DNA from: Dillenia suffruticosa
Taxonomy: Eukaryota; Streptophyta; Magnoliopsida; Dilleniales; Dilleniaceae
Assembly: GCA_033439265.1 (NCBI GenBank)
Contig: JAVTVX010000019.1
Span: 18,440,039-18,504,038, forward strand
Direction of reading: 5' to 3'
Length of the DNA stretch: 64,000 nucleotides
Positions 47,601-61,610 of this stretch are shown here, in pieces. Both the position numbers and the translations under genes were made by a program. Numbering within the stretch: the first letter of the stretch is position 1; the number at the start of each line of letters is the position of its first letter. A model generated the notes under the pieces. The model did no database searches. It worked only from the letters and a program-made list of their open reading frames with translations, and was not told the origin of the DNA.

Positions 47601-50600
47601 GGATGCAAATAGCAGTTACAAGGAATTACTAACAAAAGAGAACAGCAGACATGGAGGTAGTGTGGAGGTTCTATCTGAAAAGTTTTTTGAATGTAACTTC
47701 AATGACAGAGCTACCTGGCTCAAAATCAATTCCAAAAAACATTTACTTCCAGAATTTTAAGAAGCAATAGGCCTTCGATTGCTTATGAATACTTCTATCA
47801 TAACTGTAATCAGCAATAGAGAGAGAAATCAATTAGGCACTAGCTACATTGCGGATATCTGAGGCAGGTGATGTGGCAAACATAAGCCATCCAAGTACAC
47901 TAAATCTTCTCCTTTTTCCTCTTCCTCTTTTACAAAATATTATGTGCAGGTGCTACATACCTGAACTACACCATCATAGTCGGTTGAAGTCAAATAGTTC
48001 CTGATGTAGTTATTCCAGCAGACACAACTGAATTTAGATTTGCTCGACATCTCAAGCACCGGATAGTGTATATCAACTGAGTCATTAAGAAGTGCAGAGA
48101 ACTCAAAAATCTTGATCTTTTTTGATACCCCCGCAGCAGCAAAGTAGTCCTCATCACGGTCAAAACTCAAAGCACATATTACATTCGCAGAGTTGAGAAG
48201 ATCTCCATTTCGTAATGTCCCACACACTTCAAACTTACTATAACGAGCAAACTTACATATTCCATCAAAAAACACAGAGAGGCGATCATTAGATTTTGAA
48301 TTCTTTCTGGGATCTTCGCCTACTTTGCTCCACCTATCTCGGCTCTCAAGTAGATCCTTGTCTGAGCGGGTTGTGGCAGAATCCATAAAGTGAACTTGGG
48401 GTCTTGTAGAAAAGTAAGCATCCTCAAGTTGGCAAATATTTTTTAACAACCTTGCCTGATTCATATTTGCCATTGCCTCATCAGGAGCATGCTCTTCAAG
48501 ATGGAAACCCTGTACTGTTGCTCCACTACAGCCCTTCTGAGTTGAAGATTGGACTGAGGATGTCTTCGAGTAATGTCTTCTCTTAACCTCCTTAATGTCT
48601 GCTTCCAGGCACCTGATCTTCTCTACTAATTTAGCGGCATATTTCTGCTTTTCTTCTTTTAATAATTGTAGGAAATGAAGTAAAAGATCTGCTTCAGCAC
48701 CATAATCACCATCAGCAGAAATTGGAACTTCATCCCAAACAGATAATTTTTGTGATCCACAAATTAAGTCAGATTGCAGGATTTCCCTGTTACAAAGTAA
48801 ATAGCAGATGTTTGGAAATTTCATGAAATAAATGTCACAAATAAAGTGCAGACTATGTTGCAAATACATTGGAAAATTAAATTTTTTCATACTATAGAAA
48901 CAACAAATTGTCTCCATAAAAATAACGCAAATTAAATTGCATCCGGGTTAGAAGTTAGAAGTCACTACAGTCCCTGCCCTCAGTCCCATTTAAATTTTGA
49001 AATAGAGATAGACTTCTATTCTGGTTAACAACTGTAATTTTATCACAAAACTTTGGAATCAGCAATTAATATTCGCTCAGTTTTCCATCCCCATGGCTCT
49101 TCTAGAATTTCCCTACTTCCCGCTATCCAACTTAAGGCTTTCAAGCCCCTTCCCTCTTTTATACCATTTCTATCCCATAATTTTGCCATGATTGGTACAG
49201 AGGTACAAAACAGTCAGGCCACCTATTACGCTGGCTTCCCCCATCTGCCCAGCAAACAATCTCAAATAAAGCATTCATGACAAAATATCACCTCATCAGA
49301 AAATTTACTCACATCATCAAAGGATGTGAATGACATGATCCCAGATATGCGGATAGTCTAAGATAAAAGGCACACCAGACACATGTTACTATGTGGCATA
49401 TAAGAATTTTCCATTTTCTTTTCTAATTCCAGGGTTTGTTAAACTGAGGACAATATACAGGTACAAGCACTTAATAGAACCAAGATAATCAGCTGAAAAT
49501 GTACAATATTTCATGGTTAATGATGTAGAAAATGGGAAAAATAGATTTAGATAAGTAAAGCACATCAAGAGAAAGCAAGTTTTATAAGAAGATTTCTTGT
49601 ACTGTTAGGATCAATAAGCTTAAAGTCTTGTGCTTTAATTAGATATAAAGGATTCAATAAATTGTGTCAATATAAACTAGGCAATTCTAATGGTTTGTGA
49701 TGTTAAGTGTGATTTCTAGCTTCCATGCCAATTAACCAAGAATCCACAATGTAATTTCCCAAATCCATTATATCTTTTAGATGGATTTTTAAAATCTATG
49801 ATTTGTAAATTTGAGGTCTCATGGAATTTAAGAAGTTCAATACTTCAAGAACATCCAATAACATATTAATCTCAGATTCTTGCGATCCCCTGGTAAAATT
49901 TTGATGCTTTAAAAGTTCCAGGTAAAAATCAGTATGTTGTACAGAATAAGTATCTTGATAGGTTATGACAGAAGAATTGTAGATAGAAAAGTACCTTGTC
50001 ACTGGACGTGATGAAGGTTCAGGATGAAGAAGCCAAAGACAGAAGCCAGCCTCCTTTGGATGTTCTGTAAGGAAACTTGGTGGAAGAATTCGATGACGTA
50101 GATCCAACATTGCCATTGGATGCATATCGGATGATATGAAAGAACAAAGTAACTGGAAAATTAGGTGTATTAGTTGAAAAAATAATTCTTTATTCCCTGT
50201 TGAACTTGAACAATTACAATGGAAACAAAAACCTCAAATGGAAACTAGAAAAGAAGCACAAAAGACGGGGGATCCTAGTAATTTTTTGAGAAAACAATAG
50301 AAATTAACTTAAAATGAAAGGTTCATGACTGAAGTACAGCTTGACTGAACTGTGATGATATGTAAGCCAAAAGGAAATGTTATGTGATATACAACAAATT
50401 TTCTCAGAAAGTTGAAGTAATTCATCCAGTGACAAATACAAGCATGGAATTCCGGTTCACTTGTAGTCATCAACCAAAAACGGCTTTAACAACCTTTTCC
50501 CGGAGCAGTTGTTATGCTTTTCCAATTGAGTAAAACCCAAGGTCATGAACTATATAGTCTCTCTTAATTGCAGATTGCCTCTTAATTAAATACATTAAGG

Positions 50601-52835
50601 AGGCAGGGTTCCTTGAATCATTCTTGAAACAAAAGATTAGGGTTGCATTGATGTACTTCCTTGAGAAAAAAGAAATGCCAACAGCATTGGCCGTAAGCTT
50701 CAGAGTGCCACCTGGATATCCCTACTAGATTTATGCATAAAATCTGCACCATTTTATGTTTAAATGCTAACCCTAACTCAGCAGCACCCCTTTTGTTCTT
50801 TTCTGGTCAAAATACAAGCACGCGGTACATATGAAACCAGGATTTAAATCATGGAAACAACCTAGCTGCATAGATCTGACCGTTCCCAAGCAGTGGCAGA
50901 AGCCTCATAAACTATGCTGCCCCTCACATATAACCTGCTCTCTATCAAAAAGACATTGGATTTAAGAAAAAGCATAACCTAGATATGGCTCAAGGGAAGA
51001 TGTCGGACTCCAAATAAAAGACTAAATTTCAAGCAAAATTCACTTATCAAAAACAGATGGCATCATTGATCTCCCTCTATCAACTCATTTTGTCCCTAAG
51101 CACCAAAGTGATCCAAGGAGATCTCATTATCCTATGGGCCTAGGTTTATAACTATGTTGTATATCGCAAATATGAACATCGAACATCATTGATTTTTTAT
51201 GAATGGCATCTTTTCTTAACAGCAATGTCCCAACCAACTGTAAAACAGGTTGTATAAAGCTACAAAATGGCTCATAAGGTGATGACTGAAGTGCCAAAAG
51301 AGGGATAGGGGAATCAGTTGATAAAATATGCACTCAACGATGAAAGTGACAGAAAAACAGAAAGAGAATCTCCTTACCTCAAACAAAAGCACCCCAAGGC
51401 AATAAATGTTTGAAGAACATGTGCAAGCTCCTCCTTTCAGTTCCTCTGGACTACTGTACCACCTCTCTTCCAACTGGATACTTGCAGCATAAGACTGCTG
51501 ATGTGCAGCAAGAGCAACCTCTTCATGGTTTCGAGCCTTGTGTTCAGTGTTCCCACAAGAATCTGGACCAGTTTCACTGATGTTCATCATATTTACAGGT
51601 TCTATCCTGGAGGGGGAATTACTGGCGAGGTGAGAATGGACCTGCACCGGTTTCATGTCCTCACCAACTTTTTGCTGCTTGGGACCTAACTTGCCATAGA
51701 AAGGCATCTTCTCCAAAGGTCTCTTCCTACTCGTATCACGGATCATAGCTGTATTAAAATCTGCCTGAGCTGATGAACCTGTGTACTTTATCCTATTTGA
51801 TGACAACATCCTAAAGTGGGACGGCCTCAAGTCTTGCAAGGCCAGTCCTTTAGCATGCGCAAAATTAACTATCTCCACAATCTGTCTGAAGATATGCAGT
51901 CTCTCAACTTTGTCTACTTTGTCACATCTGGATGCCATCCACTCTCTTAAGCTAGTTCCATCATTCAAGGATTCATGACCAGCCTTATCAGTTATACTAA
52001 GAGAAAGCCTGTCCTTCTTGACCCTTATATCCAATAGCGCACCCCTATGCATCCTTGCAGCATGACTGAGCTGTTCATTACTCTGAGCTGCCGCACCGGA
52101 TTCTCTTCCTGTTTCCAGGTTTCCACATGCAACTCCCTTGCCCTTCAAAGTCTTCATTGCAAAAAATTGAGAGAAGCTTGACCCGGACAATGCACTTGAC
52201 CGATTACCTTGACGAAGCAATAAACTATTCGACATGGTAGATGCATCGTTGTTTAGATGCTGAGCATCCATTTCATCAGGGTCTTGATCAGTTCTATTAA
52301 TTTGTAGACCCTTTGGTTCGAAAAGTTCAGAAGAAGACAGTCTCTTGAAATCATCCATTGATCTCAGCTGCACTTGATCTTTGTCAAGGGACACCAAATT
52401 GTTGGACAAATTCCTACTTCTAGACCCACTTGCCACCTGATACAGATGTTGCCAATGGCCCCGCCTAGGAGGTAAAATACCCTCATGTGAACTATTAGCT
52501 TTCGCCGAATTTGAAATCCTATAGTTCCTTGCTGTCAACTCCTCAATCATTTGTCCCCTCGCACCGGTAATCAAACAATGGCTAGAAGAGGGGGGCTCCG
52601 ATGCACTAGAAGACGTTACAATCCCATTACCAGTATCATTACTTTCAAATGTATCTCTTTCTCTATAAGCACGAGATGAATTCTGCAGCCAAGTGCTCCC
52701 TCTAGACATTAGCTTTAGAGACGACCCCAACATGTTGGGTTCGTCTGCCTTAACAGGGATTTCACAACCTTTCCCTTCGAGTTCCACACCATCCCCCACA
52801 TCATTTGCAGTCATATCCTCACCAGTTCCTTCCAT
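44669..52835 (-). CDS. SPA1: SPA1/SPA2-type protein (COP1 partner), seven coding exons, complete
   Basis: Coding exons in order: 52835-51378, 50152-49995, 48786-47961, 47356-47210, 46248-45931, 45855-45796, 44860-44669. All are GT-AG and join in frame to 1052 codons. Residues 1 to about 280 are a long acidic/Ser-rich region with [11 protein letters not shown] and [17 protein letters not shown]. About 300-540 is the degenerate kinase-like domain ([43 protein letters not shown]). About 565-600 is a coiled coil ([20 protein letters not shown]). The rest is the WD40 propeller with [47 protein letters not shown] and the end SIKILRIV. Family role: SPA proteins complex with COP1 in the CUL4-DDB1 ubiquitin ligase that degrades light-signalling factors such as HY5 and CO in darkness. 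The start is the first ATG after an in-frame TGA at 52863-52865. The long N-terminus places it in the SPA1/SPA2 group, not SPA3/SPA4; the exact member is uncertain. Confidence 0.95.
45094..45403 (-). mobile_element. SINE, family D, copy 2, in the last SPA intron
   Basis: Minus-strand reading: box A 'ggtggtagcctagagccaat', box B 'gtgggttcaaatccac', then 'gtttgtgaactaggcacctt', 'actagcactttgg', and an A-rich tail (T/C-rich at 45094-45115 on the plus strand). The 9-bp repeat 'tgcatactt' flanks it at 45085-45093 and 45404-45412. It lies in the sense direction of the SPA transcript. Confidence 0.75.
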
Positions 52836-53000
52836 ATCCTCCAAATGATAGACTTCATTCAATCAATCTATTTAGTTTATGCCTTCTCCAAGCACCTATC
52901 AAATTTGGAAAACCAAACAAAAAATATTAAAACAAATAGAATTAAGAACCTAGTTATTATGATTGTGACTAGAATCCTACTGATAATGAACATTCATAAC

Positions 53001-53038
<38 letters not shown>

Positions 53039-53638
53039 CATAATGGAGGAATAAACCCTAGTCATCAACATAAAGGAAGAACCCATCTCTAGAAAAGCAG
53101 TGATTCCGCTATACACCACAATTTGAAAGCTAACTTTATTCTATGAATACCACAATTCAATGAAATCTAAGAATCCAAGACAGAGAAAAAAGCAAACACG
53201 TAAATACCCAATAAATAAATAAATAAATAAGGTATAACCCAGTTCATATAAAATGAATGCAGTTACAATAAAATAAAAAACAACAAAAATTCGACAAAAT
53301 TAAGAGGAGATATATACAGACCTCGACAGATGATTCAAGTCAAATGAAGAAACAGAACATTAATAAAACTAAAAACCCCATGAAAGAAAAGGAAGAAGGA
53401 AAAAGGAGACCACAAAAACTTGCCTGAAATAGCAAAAATATCTTCCCCCACAACATAACAATTGTCTTTCATTCAACTGTCAAAAAAATGTCCCAAATAA
53501 TTACAAACTAAATCCAAACATTACTCAATTTTTTAATCAAAAATCAGTAGCTTACTCCAAATAATTTGAAAATTACAAATATGGGACCAGACCATCTGAG
53601 AGCTTCAAACTAGCCCGCTCGTTCACATCATAAAAAGA

Positions 53639-53676
<38 letters not shown>

Positions 53677-53690
53677 CTCTCTCTTTAAAA
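52836..53690 (-). promoter_or_regulatory. 5' leader and upstream region of the SPA gene
   Basis: Contains an A-run of about 33 bases (53003-53035) and a (CT)n tract of about 20 units (53641-53684, GA on the coding strand). Non-coding 5' exons are possible but cannot be placed from sequence alone. Confidence 0.5.
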
Positions 53691-53929
53691 TCTGAGAATC
53701 TGTAATTAATATTAAAAACGTCAGAATATATGTGGAAAAAGAATGGCCAGATGTATAAAGGATTTAAATTTTTTTGGGATAAGTGGAGTTGTTAACAAAG
53801 GGGTATGAAATTAGGAAATAATTACGACATTTGCCATTCCACAGGGTGGGTGTGGGAGAGCGTGTAATGCGCGTATGTTCGGTACAAGACGGCGGATTTC
53901 ATTTCGGTGCTTTGGCACAGCGCAGTAGT

Positions 53930-53931
53930 GT

Positions 53932-53975
<44 letters not shown>
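53930..53975 (+). repeat. (CT)n microsatellite
   Basis: About 22 CT units. The small ORF across it (53831-54034) reads LSLSLS and has no other support. Confidence 0.9.
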
Positions 53976-53978
<3 letters not shown>

Positions 53979-56900
53979 TTACTATTGAATTTTCTATTTT
54001 TAACATTATTTTTAAAAGGGTTGAGCTAAAATAAATGTTAGTATATTTTAATTTGCAAAAAATTTACAAATATATTTATTTAAAAATAAATAAAATAATA
54101 TTAAAATTTACCAGATTTTTAATATCAGGAGAAAGAGACGTGATCCTTAGAAGCACATCTTGATTCCGGTAATAAGGATCGGCTCTAATTATAACTTTAA
54201 AAAATAATGATAAATTCGATAAATCAATATATAGTCCATTCATTTTTACTTTTTTTTTTAAATATATATTTTTAAGGGCTTATTTTTTATAAGAGGGATC
54301 GAGATGATATATATATATATATATATATATATGATATTGATAAGGAAACGTCTATTTTATTGGAGTAGAAGGAAATCACATCAAAAATTTGACGTGTATC
54401 TATAGTAAAAACGAGAATTGATATGTTATAAAATTAAAAATTATTTTTTAGATATACAGAAAATATTCAAACCCGATATCTTAAATTGAAAACAGGGAAT
54501 GATGTTAGTTGAACTATAGTTCAAATTAGAAATCTTGCAACAAAGATTTTCATATAAATTTATTATTTTCTTCTATCATATGAGATGATTTGAATTACTA
54601 AGATAGCGAACCTCTCTTTTTTTATGAACTTTAACCTCTAGAATCTTTAATTGCATGTAACCCCTTTTGTTATATCAAAATTAGATTAATTGATTTAGGT
54701 TGTAAAGTAACATTTGTATGACTTAAAAACCCCATAGGGAATCTTTTCTAAATAGAATCCTATTGACATAAATTCTTTCGCCATTGCAACCCGTAACTCT
54801 TTAGTTCTATTATTTTCTCTTTTAACTTTTCTTAATGATCAAATATTAACTTTCCTTTGTCCAGCTATAATTCCTTATTCTCCCTATCTGCAAGTTTTAC
54901 TTTCCTTTTCATCCAACGAGGTACATACCTCTGATTTGTATCGATGAATCTTTGTAAACTTTTATTAAAATAGGTTTTAAACTCGAGTTTCTGGTTTAAT
55001 TTCTAATGAGTAGTCCTTAAAATAAATTAGATTAGTATGCTTTATAAAGATTAATAAATAAAATTTAAAAAAGTTACCGAAATGTTGAATTTAAAAATTA
55101 TATCCCAACTCGATTTTAATACGGATGAGGTTCGAAGTAAATAAAAATTTCAAAGGAAGAATAAATTCAAAACTCAAATCGACGCTAGCAAACCTTGTCC
55201 TACTCGAACCTATTTACAAGCTTTGCGATGAGAAATGTTAAATGGTTTTTGTCAATACCATAATCCCCTTACTCATTATATTAATTTACAATTTTTTTAT
55301 TCGACGGTGTGAATATGCAATCACTATTTAATCATAAAAATATAAATCTATATAAACGAAGAGAAAAATATAAATTAAAACTCTATTCAATCATTAGACA
55401 TCATTAATCATTAAATCTAAAATTTTGAATAATAAAATTCTCGCAAAATAATATATGTGATATAAATGACATAGCCACCATGATTTTCTTCCAAAAAAGC
55501 TTTCTCCATATAAAGCACAAAGCTTTCAGTAGAAAGCTTTCTTAAAAATGTAATGATAAGTTCGATAAACCGACAAACAGTCCATAATAGACATTCTATT
55601 TTTTCCTAAACCTCATCCTTAATAGCAAAATACTTTCACTCCACATGTTGTGCTCCAATTATGGATTTGTCTTTTTTTTTTTTTTTTTTTTAAGAAAACT
55701 GTGGTAAAATTATCATGATAAATTTTCAATGACTTGCATAACAACATTAATTCATGAAATAAAGTTTTGCTACAATAATATATGAATTGTGGCTTTTTAA
55801 AATATGTCACAAATTATACTTCCAAAAAGATAAAATAATTATATAATAAAAATTTGTGGGTTTTCAATTTTACATGATTTAAAAAGGGTAATACCTCTTT
55901 CTTTTCTCTCCTTTACTTTTCACTCTATCTGAACAACGGAAAATAATACTCATTTTTTTAAAATTTTATTCCTACCAAATAAAATTAAAAAAATATGTAT
56001 TTACTTTTATGAGGTGAAATAAATCTTTCTTTCCCTACCCTCTCTTCCCTTTCTCTTTCCTTTGACGAGCCAAGCTTATCCTAAGATGGAGTAAAATATT
56101 ATCGATATTTTAAGAAAATAGTTTAATAGTTATAATTTTTTTTTTTAATTTAATAACTTCTGATTCATCGTTGCATAATAAAATATATATATCCTATTTC
56201 CACCGGTCTTTCAAAATACACACGTCAATGGCGTTTCCTGCAAGGTTGAATGGTCACAATTTTATCCAACTTTGGGAGAAGAGAAAGAAGTTGGGGAGGC
56301 TGATTAAACCTTAATCCCAGTCTGACAAAATGCCAAATGCAAACAAAGCCGACATAACAAAATGAGAGAGAGAGCTTCTGTGTCAGAAACAGACCAGAGT
56401 ATCAGTAGCCGTTAATTGGTGCTCGGCCTTCCAAAAATATGTTCGGTGTGTGACAAACATCAAATAATAATAATAATAATAATAAAAGTAAAACCTATAA
56501 TTTTATTTAAAAAAATGACAAAATGAAGAACGAGGCAAGAGCTGGGTCTTTCAAAATCTGATGGAAGGAATCCGGAATCACATCACTTGCCAGAGATTCA
56601 CTCTCTCAGTGTACGTGAAATAGAGGGCGCTTCCCTTGTATTCGTCACAGTGACGGCAATAATTTTGTTAAAAATATAATCATAATTAAAATTAAATAAT
56701 TATTGACCTTTTACTTGATTAATAAGATTTACCCATAAACTACTACGGCTATTTTATTAGCACTCCTTTTCATTCTAGTAATCGGTCACTTTGGTCTGAT
56801 TGCGAAATCTTGGTAAATATTGTACGCATTTAATAAATTTAGTGATGTTTTTAAATTTTTTATTCTTTTTGAATTTTTTTATTTTTTATTTTTTACATGA

Positions 56901-58546
56901 TACGTGCAAATCTTATAAACCGTCATATAATATTTTGCACGTATATTTTAAAATAAGGGTATTGCTTTGGTAGGCGAGTAGAATTGAATCCATACACTAG
57001 ATTAAGAAACATTAATAGAAATTGACAATAGCCGACATACAAGAGCTTCTTATATACTCCGGAAATATTATGAGATAGTTGGAATTGAGAACTTACAAGG
57101 TTTACGACAAAGAATTATGTGGCCATGGTTTCATTTCAAATACTATATCCTTGAAAGACCTTAAATTGAAAATTTTTTGCTCTTGTCCTACACCTCACAA
57201 GGAAAGATAGTGCTAGGATGATCATGATACTTTCCAAAAATAGAAAGAGTATTAATTCAACAAAAGAGTGATCTTTCAAATTTTAATGGTATTTAAATTA
57301 TTTTTAGATTGTTAAAATATAAAAATATTAAGAAATTAAGATGTTTTTACACAAAAGGAGTATAAATGGAATTCAAACAAATAGAATGCATTCAGAATAT
57401 TTCGACAAAAAATTTGAATGAAATATTTCGAAAAAGCCGAGATAGTGAGTGAAAAAAAATTATTTTGTTTATTCATTTTTAAAGTGGATATCATCAAGAT
57501 TTAAAGTGTTGTGAAGTGGATATTCCTTTTTATTTACAAGTATTTTAAATTTATGTGATATTATATTTCTTATAGCAAGATTGTCAGAAGCCAAGTCTTA
57601 TTAGGAGTGAGTGTACAAATAATTCATAAAAAAATTAAAAGGAAAACCTACATGAATATCATCAAGATTTTAATTTTAAATTTGATTACAATAATTTGTT
57701 AGTCTTTAACAATTAATTAGGAGAGAATTTGCAATCATCTAATATTATAATATGATTATTATGGAAGGTTTATGCGAAGGATGGGGCAAAGCCTACGGTT
57801 TATACTAAGGCAAAATATAGAAGTACTTATAATTTTGCAAATTTTATTGAATACATTATATATATTTTAAAAATTTTTAAAAATTTTTAAAAATTTTATA
57901 ATAATATTAGAGTTTTTATTCATATTCATCGAAATGCTCAAAGGGGCAATTGGCCCTTGCTTCTCCTCGATGTAAGAGGAGACGCTAACGTTAATAGCAG
58001 AATTTGGCCTGCCTTCATGGACTCGTGACAAACAAATAAGTATATTTTAATAAGATTTTGTTTAAACGCGTAAGCGAGCAGAGTAGTCGGTGATAACTTA
58101 TCCGAGACAAGGCCAAAACCGGTCTGAAAAAAATAGTTGGTCGGCGATAACCTATCCCAGACTTGGTTCCGGATAAGAACAGACCCACTTCCCTAGACGG
58201 ATAATGACGATTCTGTTGAGATTCTCAGATACCCACGTGGAGAAATCGAGGTTTTTGGTTTCGGAGAAACGATGATTTGGTTGGTCTAGGTAGGGAGGGT
58301 TGTTCTTGAGTTGTTGGGTTGGGTTTTGGTGTTGAAAGATATTGAACCAACATTGAATTCAAATCCTAATTTTACTCGCAATGCACTGATCTCTCTCTCT
58401 CTCTCTCTTCTATTTTTACTTGCACTACAGTGATGTAAACGGTGAGATTGGATGAGAGGGGATTTCTCAGCTGTAAGATTAAACAACCAAAACTGGGGCA
58501 AAGGGGACCTGAAAAGCAAATAATAGGCAGAGAGACGGGCATCGGC
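53976..58546. other. AT-rich gene desert
   Basis: No gene recognised over about 4.5 kb. There is a (TA)n tract at about 54309-54332 and an (ATA)n tract at 56465-56485. The segments near 54210-54245 and 55545-55585 share 'aatgataa(a/g)ttcgataaa', perhaps two fragments of one old repeat. Composition becomes balanced from about 58000. Confidence 0.5.
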
Positions 58547-58773
58547 ATGGTGAGAAGTTAACCTCCCATTTCCTTCTTCCCAAGGTGTCTCTCTACTTGT
58601 ACTCTCAAACTAATCTCCGTGAAGAGTTCCGTTTCAAGGTTCCAAAACCCATTTTCATGGACGTGGGCCTTCTTCTTCGGCTCTCAATTTTTAAGGTCCA
58701 AAGAAGAGAGATTTCTGTATTGCAGCTACTCATGTTAATGAACCCACTTCAATCGACTCCCCTCTCATGCAAT
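58547..58773 (+). pseudogene. Broken first exon of a chloroplast BolA-like gene
   Basis: From ATG 58547 one frame reads MVRS, a TAA stop, then a transit-peptide-like run including LISVKSSVSRFQNPFSW and FFFGSQFLRSKEERF. A one-base shift near 58718 moves to the frame ATHVNEPTSIDSPLMQ. That last motif is the conserved lead-in to the BolA domain in plant plastid BolA proteins (BOLA1/BOLA4 type), which work with monothiol glutaredoxins in iron-sulfur cluster handling. The BolA domain itself does not follow in the next 800 bases. The stop, the frameshift and the missing domain mark it as a remnant. Confidence 0.6.
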
Positions 58774-59553
58774 TTCGAATTTGAGGATCATGGGTAGAGA
58801 GATGGGAGCTTATATCTCAGATAGTTCGTCGAGTTTTCGAGCTAGACAGCTAGGCTCGAGCTCGATACCGAGCTATCTGGGCCTGAGATAAGGCTTGAGC
58901 TTGATTTAACCGAGCTCAGACTTAAGTTTTGATCGGGTAGTGTCACGACAGATGTCATAACACCCTTGCTTGCGGTTAATGGCGTTTTCCAGTGGGAGAA
59001 AAGGGGTGAGAGGGAGAGGGTTTCCGTTACATTCTTTCATTTTTTTCCCCGAAACAAGGGCACATTCGTCACTTACGTCAAAATCTCTTCCATCCAAAAT
59101 ATTTTTTTTCCCTGTCTTAACTCAAAATAGATTAAAATAATTTCAAAAAATTACATCAAATTATCCTCAAAGCCTTCGCCTTAACAGCAAATCCGGACCC
59201 ATCTTGATGTAGCACGACCAGGGACATACACTTGGGGCGACAGCGACGGGGACAGCACGAAAGAGATAGTGAGTGGACGACACGTGGAGAGCAGTGAATG
59301 GAGGAGCGGAGATGTGAAGATGATGAGGTGGGATCGTATTGATCACGTGAATTATTTGGGGGGGCTGCGTTGTTGTGGCATGTGAAGTATTACCATTCCC
59401 ACATGCATGCATGAGAAAAAGGATGAATATTGGCATGGTATGGCAATGCCTCCATTGACCATAATTTGTTAGTTGGTTAATGATGTATAATATATATTGA
59501 AATAGTGGTAAGAATACTAGTAAGTGTTGATGCCAAAAAATGACCTCACAACA
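58774..59553. other. Intergenic DNA, no gene recognised
   Basis: 58810-58920 is rich in short 'gagctcgag'-like repeats. A His/Pro-rich minus-strand ORF at 59167-59436 has no known motif. Confidence 0.4.
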
Positions 59554-59563
59554 GATCGCTCTT

Positions 59564-59781
59564 ATATTTTTTTTAATACCATGCCTTGGATATCGCCTGG
59601 TATCTTAGATTTTGGCCCAATTAGTTCCGACCAACCACTATAGTGACTCCTTTTGGAGGACGGGTCTCCCAACGGGAAACGCTCCATACACATGAGGGTC
59701 CGATACTTTCAGCCAGAGTCGAATCTCGATCATGTTTAAGCGAACTCAACCCCACATCCAGTTGAGTCAACCCACGTTGGT
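59564..59781 (-). mobile_element. Full-length SINE, family A, copy 3
   Basis: The 218-bp insert is flanked by the 10-bp repeat 'gatcgctctt' (59554-59563 and 59782-59791). On the minus strand it starts 'ccaacgtgggttgactcaac' (box A), has 'gagattcgactctgg' (box B), 'cgttgggagacccgtcctcc', and ends with 'aaggcatggta' and an A-rich tail. It is the closest to an intact tRNA-like head of the three copies. Confidence 0.92.
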
Positions 59782-59791
59782 GATCGCTCTT

Positions 59792-61400
59792 CTATCTTGA
59801 ATGGGGAACCGGTGATGAAAAAAGTTCGACAGAGAAACTTACAAAAAAACCGTCGGAAGTAGCTTTGGCGGAAGAGATTTTGACACTCAAGTCACAAAGA
59901 ACGGTTTTAGAAGGAAAGACTGAAAGTGTATGAATTTTGTGTAGTCTCTGTGTGTAATATGTGGAGGAGAGAGTGATGCATACCTGATATGTTATCTCTA
60001 TTTTATATATATATAGTACTATGATAGTGTCGTATACACTTGGAGGTATAAAAACCCTACCTGGCTTGTAGAGAGAGAGATGCGTACTTGACATACCACC
60101 TATGTTATATATATATATAGAGAGAGCATGTATGATAGTGTTGTATGCACTTGAAGGTGTAGAAACCCTACTTGCCTTATAAAGAGTTCGTATGGAATCT
60201 TTCAAGATTATCGAAACCGTGTTGGTAGAACTTATGTGGATTCGAGTTCTTTGCGGAGACCTGTGAATATTTGAATTATTAAGAGATTTGTTTTCTTATC
60301 GGGAGAGATCGTAATGAACCCGTATTGGAGCAGGAAAAGTTTAAACTTGTCCCAGATTGTCTTTTTTATCAGGTAGTTACAAAAGAACTCATTGTGTGGC
60401 AATGGTCAATTCAGTAAGGACCAAGAGGTCGAGAAGCTAAGAGATAGTCTTAGTTCCTTTTGGACTCAACAGTAGTCTAGTGGGTCTGATAATGGTCATG
60501 GACCATTAGACCTGGTATCATCATTTGCCCCCACATTCCTAATGTTAATTTGAAAAAAAAAACATTAGGAGTAGATTAAATGCTACAGTAATTAAGAATT
60601 TCGAAAAGGCATGAAATGTCGTAGTTAAATAGAAAAGACATAATGGGAAGCGTAAAAGGGGGGACGTGTTTATTAAATGTTTAACAACTCTCCAATCTTC
60701 AAGGGACTTTGATGGTACAGTTTCTGCCCTTCGGCTATATAAATATCTCATAGGATGATTAGATTTCAGAAGATCAGAACAAAGGTTGTGTTTATCAAGA
60801 GTGTTTAGAACCTAAAGAGATTTTCACCTTTCTGTGAGTTTGGCGTCTCAAGGAGGTGTGGTAGCAAAAGCCATGGGTACAAGGCTCCGTAAGTAAAGGA
60901 ATCAAGGGTATAAGGTTCCATCATGACCGTAGGAAAGATAGCCTATTGTTGTGATGAGTTTGTGTCCTCGAGTTTATTGGGTTTCTTGCAACTTACATTG
61001 CTTTTATGTTCCTTAATTACTAGAGCGTAGTTTGATAAGCTACAAAATCCTTTCCAACTTCTGTTTAGCAACTATTTACTTTTCTAGTTTTAGTATCTTA
61101 TTAAGTGCTAGATAGGAGTTGTGAGATTCATAAAGTTCACCTATGTACAATTCAGAATCGAGGAACATGTCTGAGTTTGGAGAGCTACTCTATTCGGGAA
61201 GGCCAAGATATTGATCCGCATCCTCTTTCGAGTCGCACTTTTTGGTCTTGTAACTTTTTTTTGGTGTAATCCAGTTAGTTTGTATACTAGTTCACAAATA
61301 TGTAGACGCAAACATTTTATTTTGTCGTATTCAATTGTGTATTCTAATTTTGTTTTGAAATAACATAAATTTTATTACTTACTTATCAATGTCGCTATTG
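59792..61400 (-). other. Probable non-coding/LTR region of a Ty3/gypsy element
   Basis: Lies on the 3' side of the degenerate pol (minus strand). It holds a tandem duplication of about 104 bp (59975-60078 and 60079-60187), each unit with a 'tatatatatata' TATA-like run. I cannot set exact LTR ends, because no second LTR is in the window. Confidence 0.4.
59975..60187 (-). repeat. ~104-bp tandem duplication with TATA-like runs
   Basis: Both units contain 'gatgc(a/g)tac', 'tatatatatata', 'atgatagtgt(c/t)gta' and 'aaaccctac'. The 137-codon ORF over it is a repeat translation. Confidence 0.8.
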
Positions 61401-61610
61401 TCGAAAGAGGTGACCTAAATGATGAGGCCGGAGTGAGCTGGTCGAGGTGTCAGAGCCAAAATGATGACTTCACTTATTTGCTCGGCTTATAATTATGTTT
61501 TTGGAAGTATGACGCCAAGTTATGAACCTGGTGGGGTATCGTAGCATATACCTGAGGGAATGCTATAAAAAGTACGGAGCTAAGAGATTGTTGAAAACCG
61601 TTCGAGAGAT

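Noticed and set aside
52836..52862. Extended SPA N-terminus (nine residues before MEGTGED)
   Set aside because: Begins at TTG right after an in-frame TGA; the first ATG is at 52835.
59167..59436. His/Pro-rich ORF as a gene
   Set aside because: No motif or splice context; likely chance.
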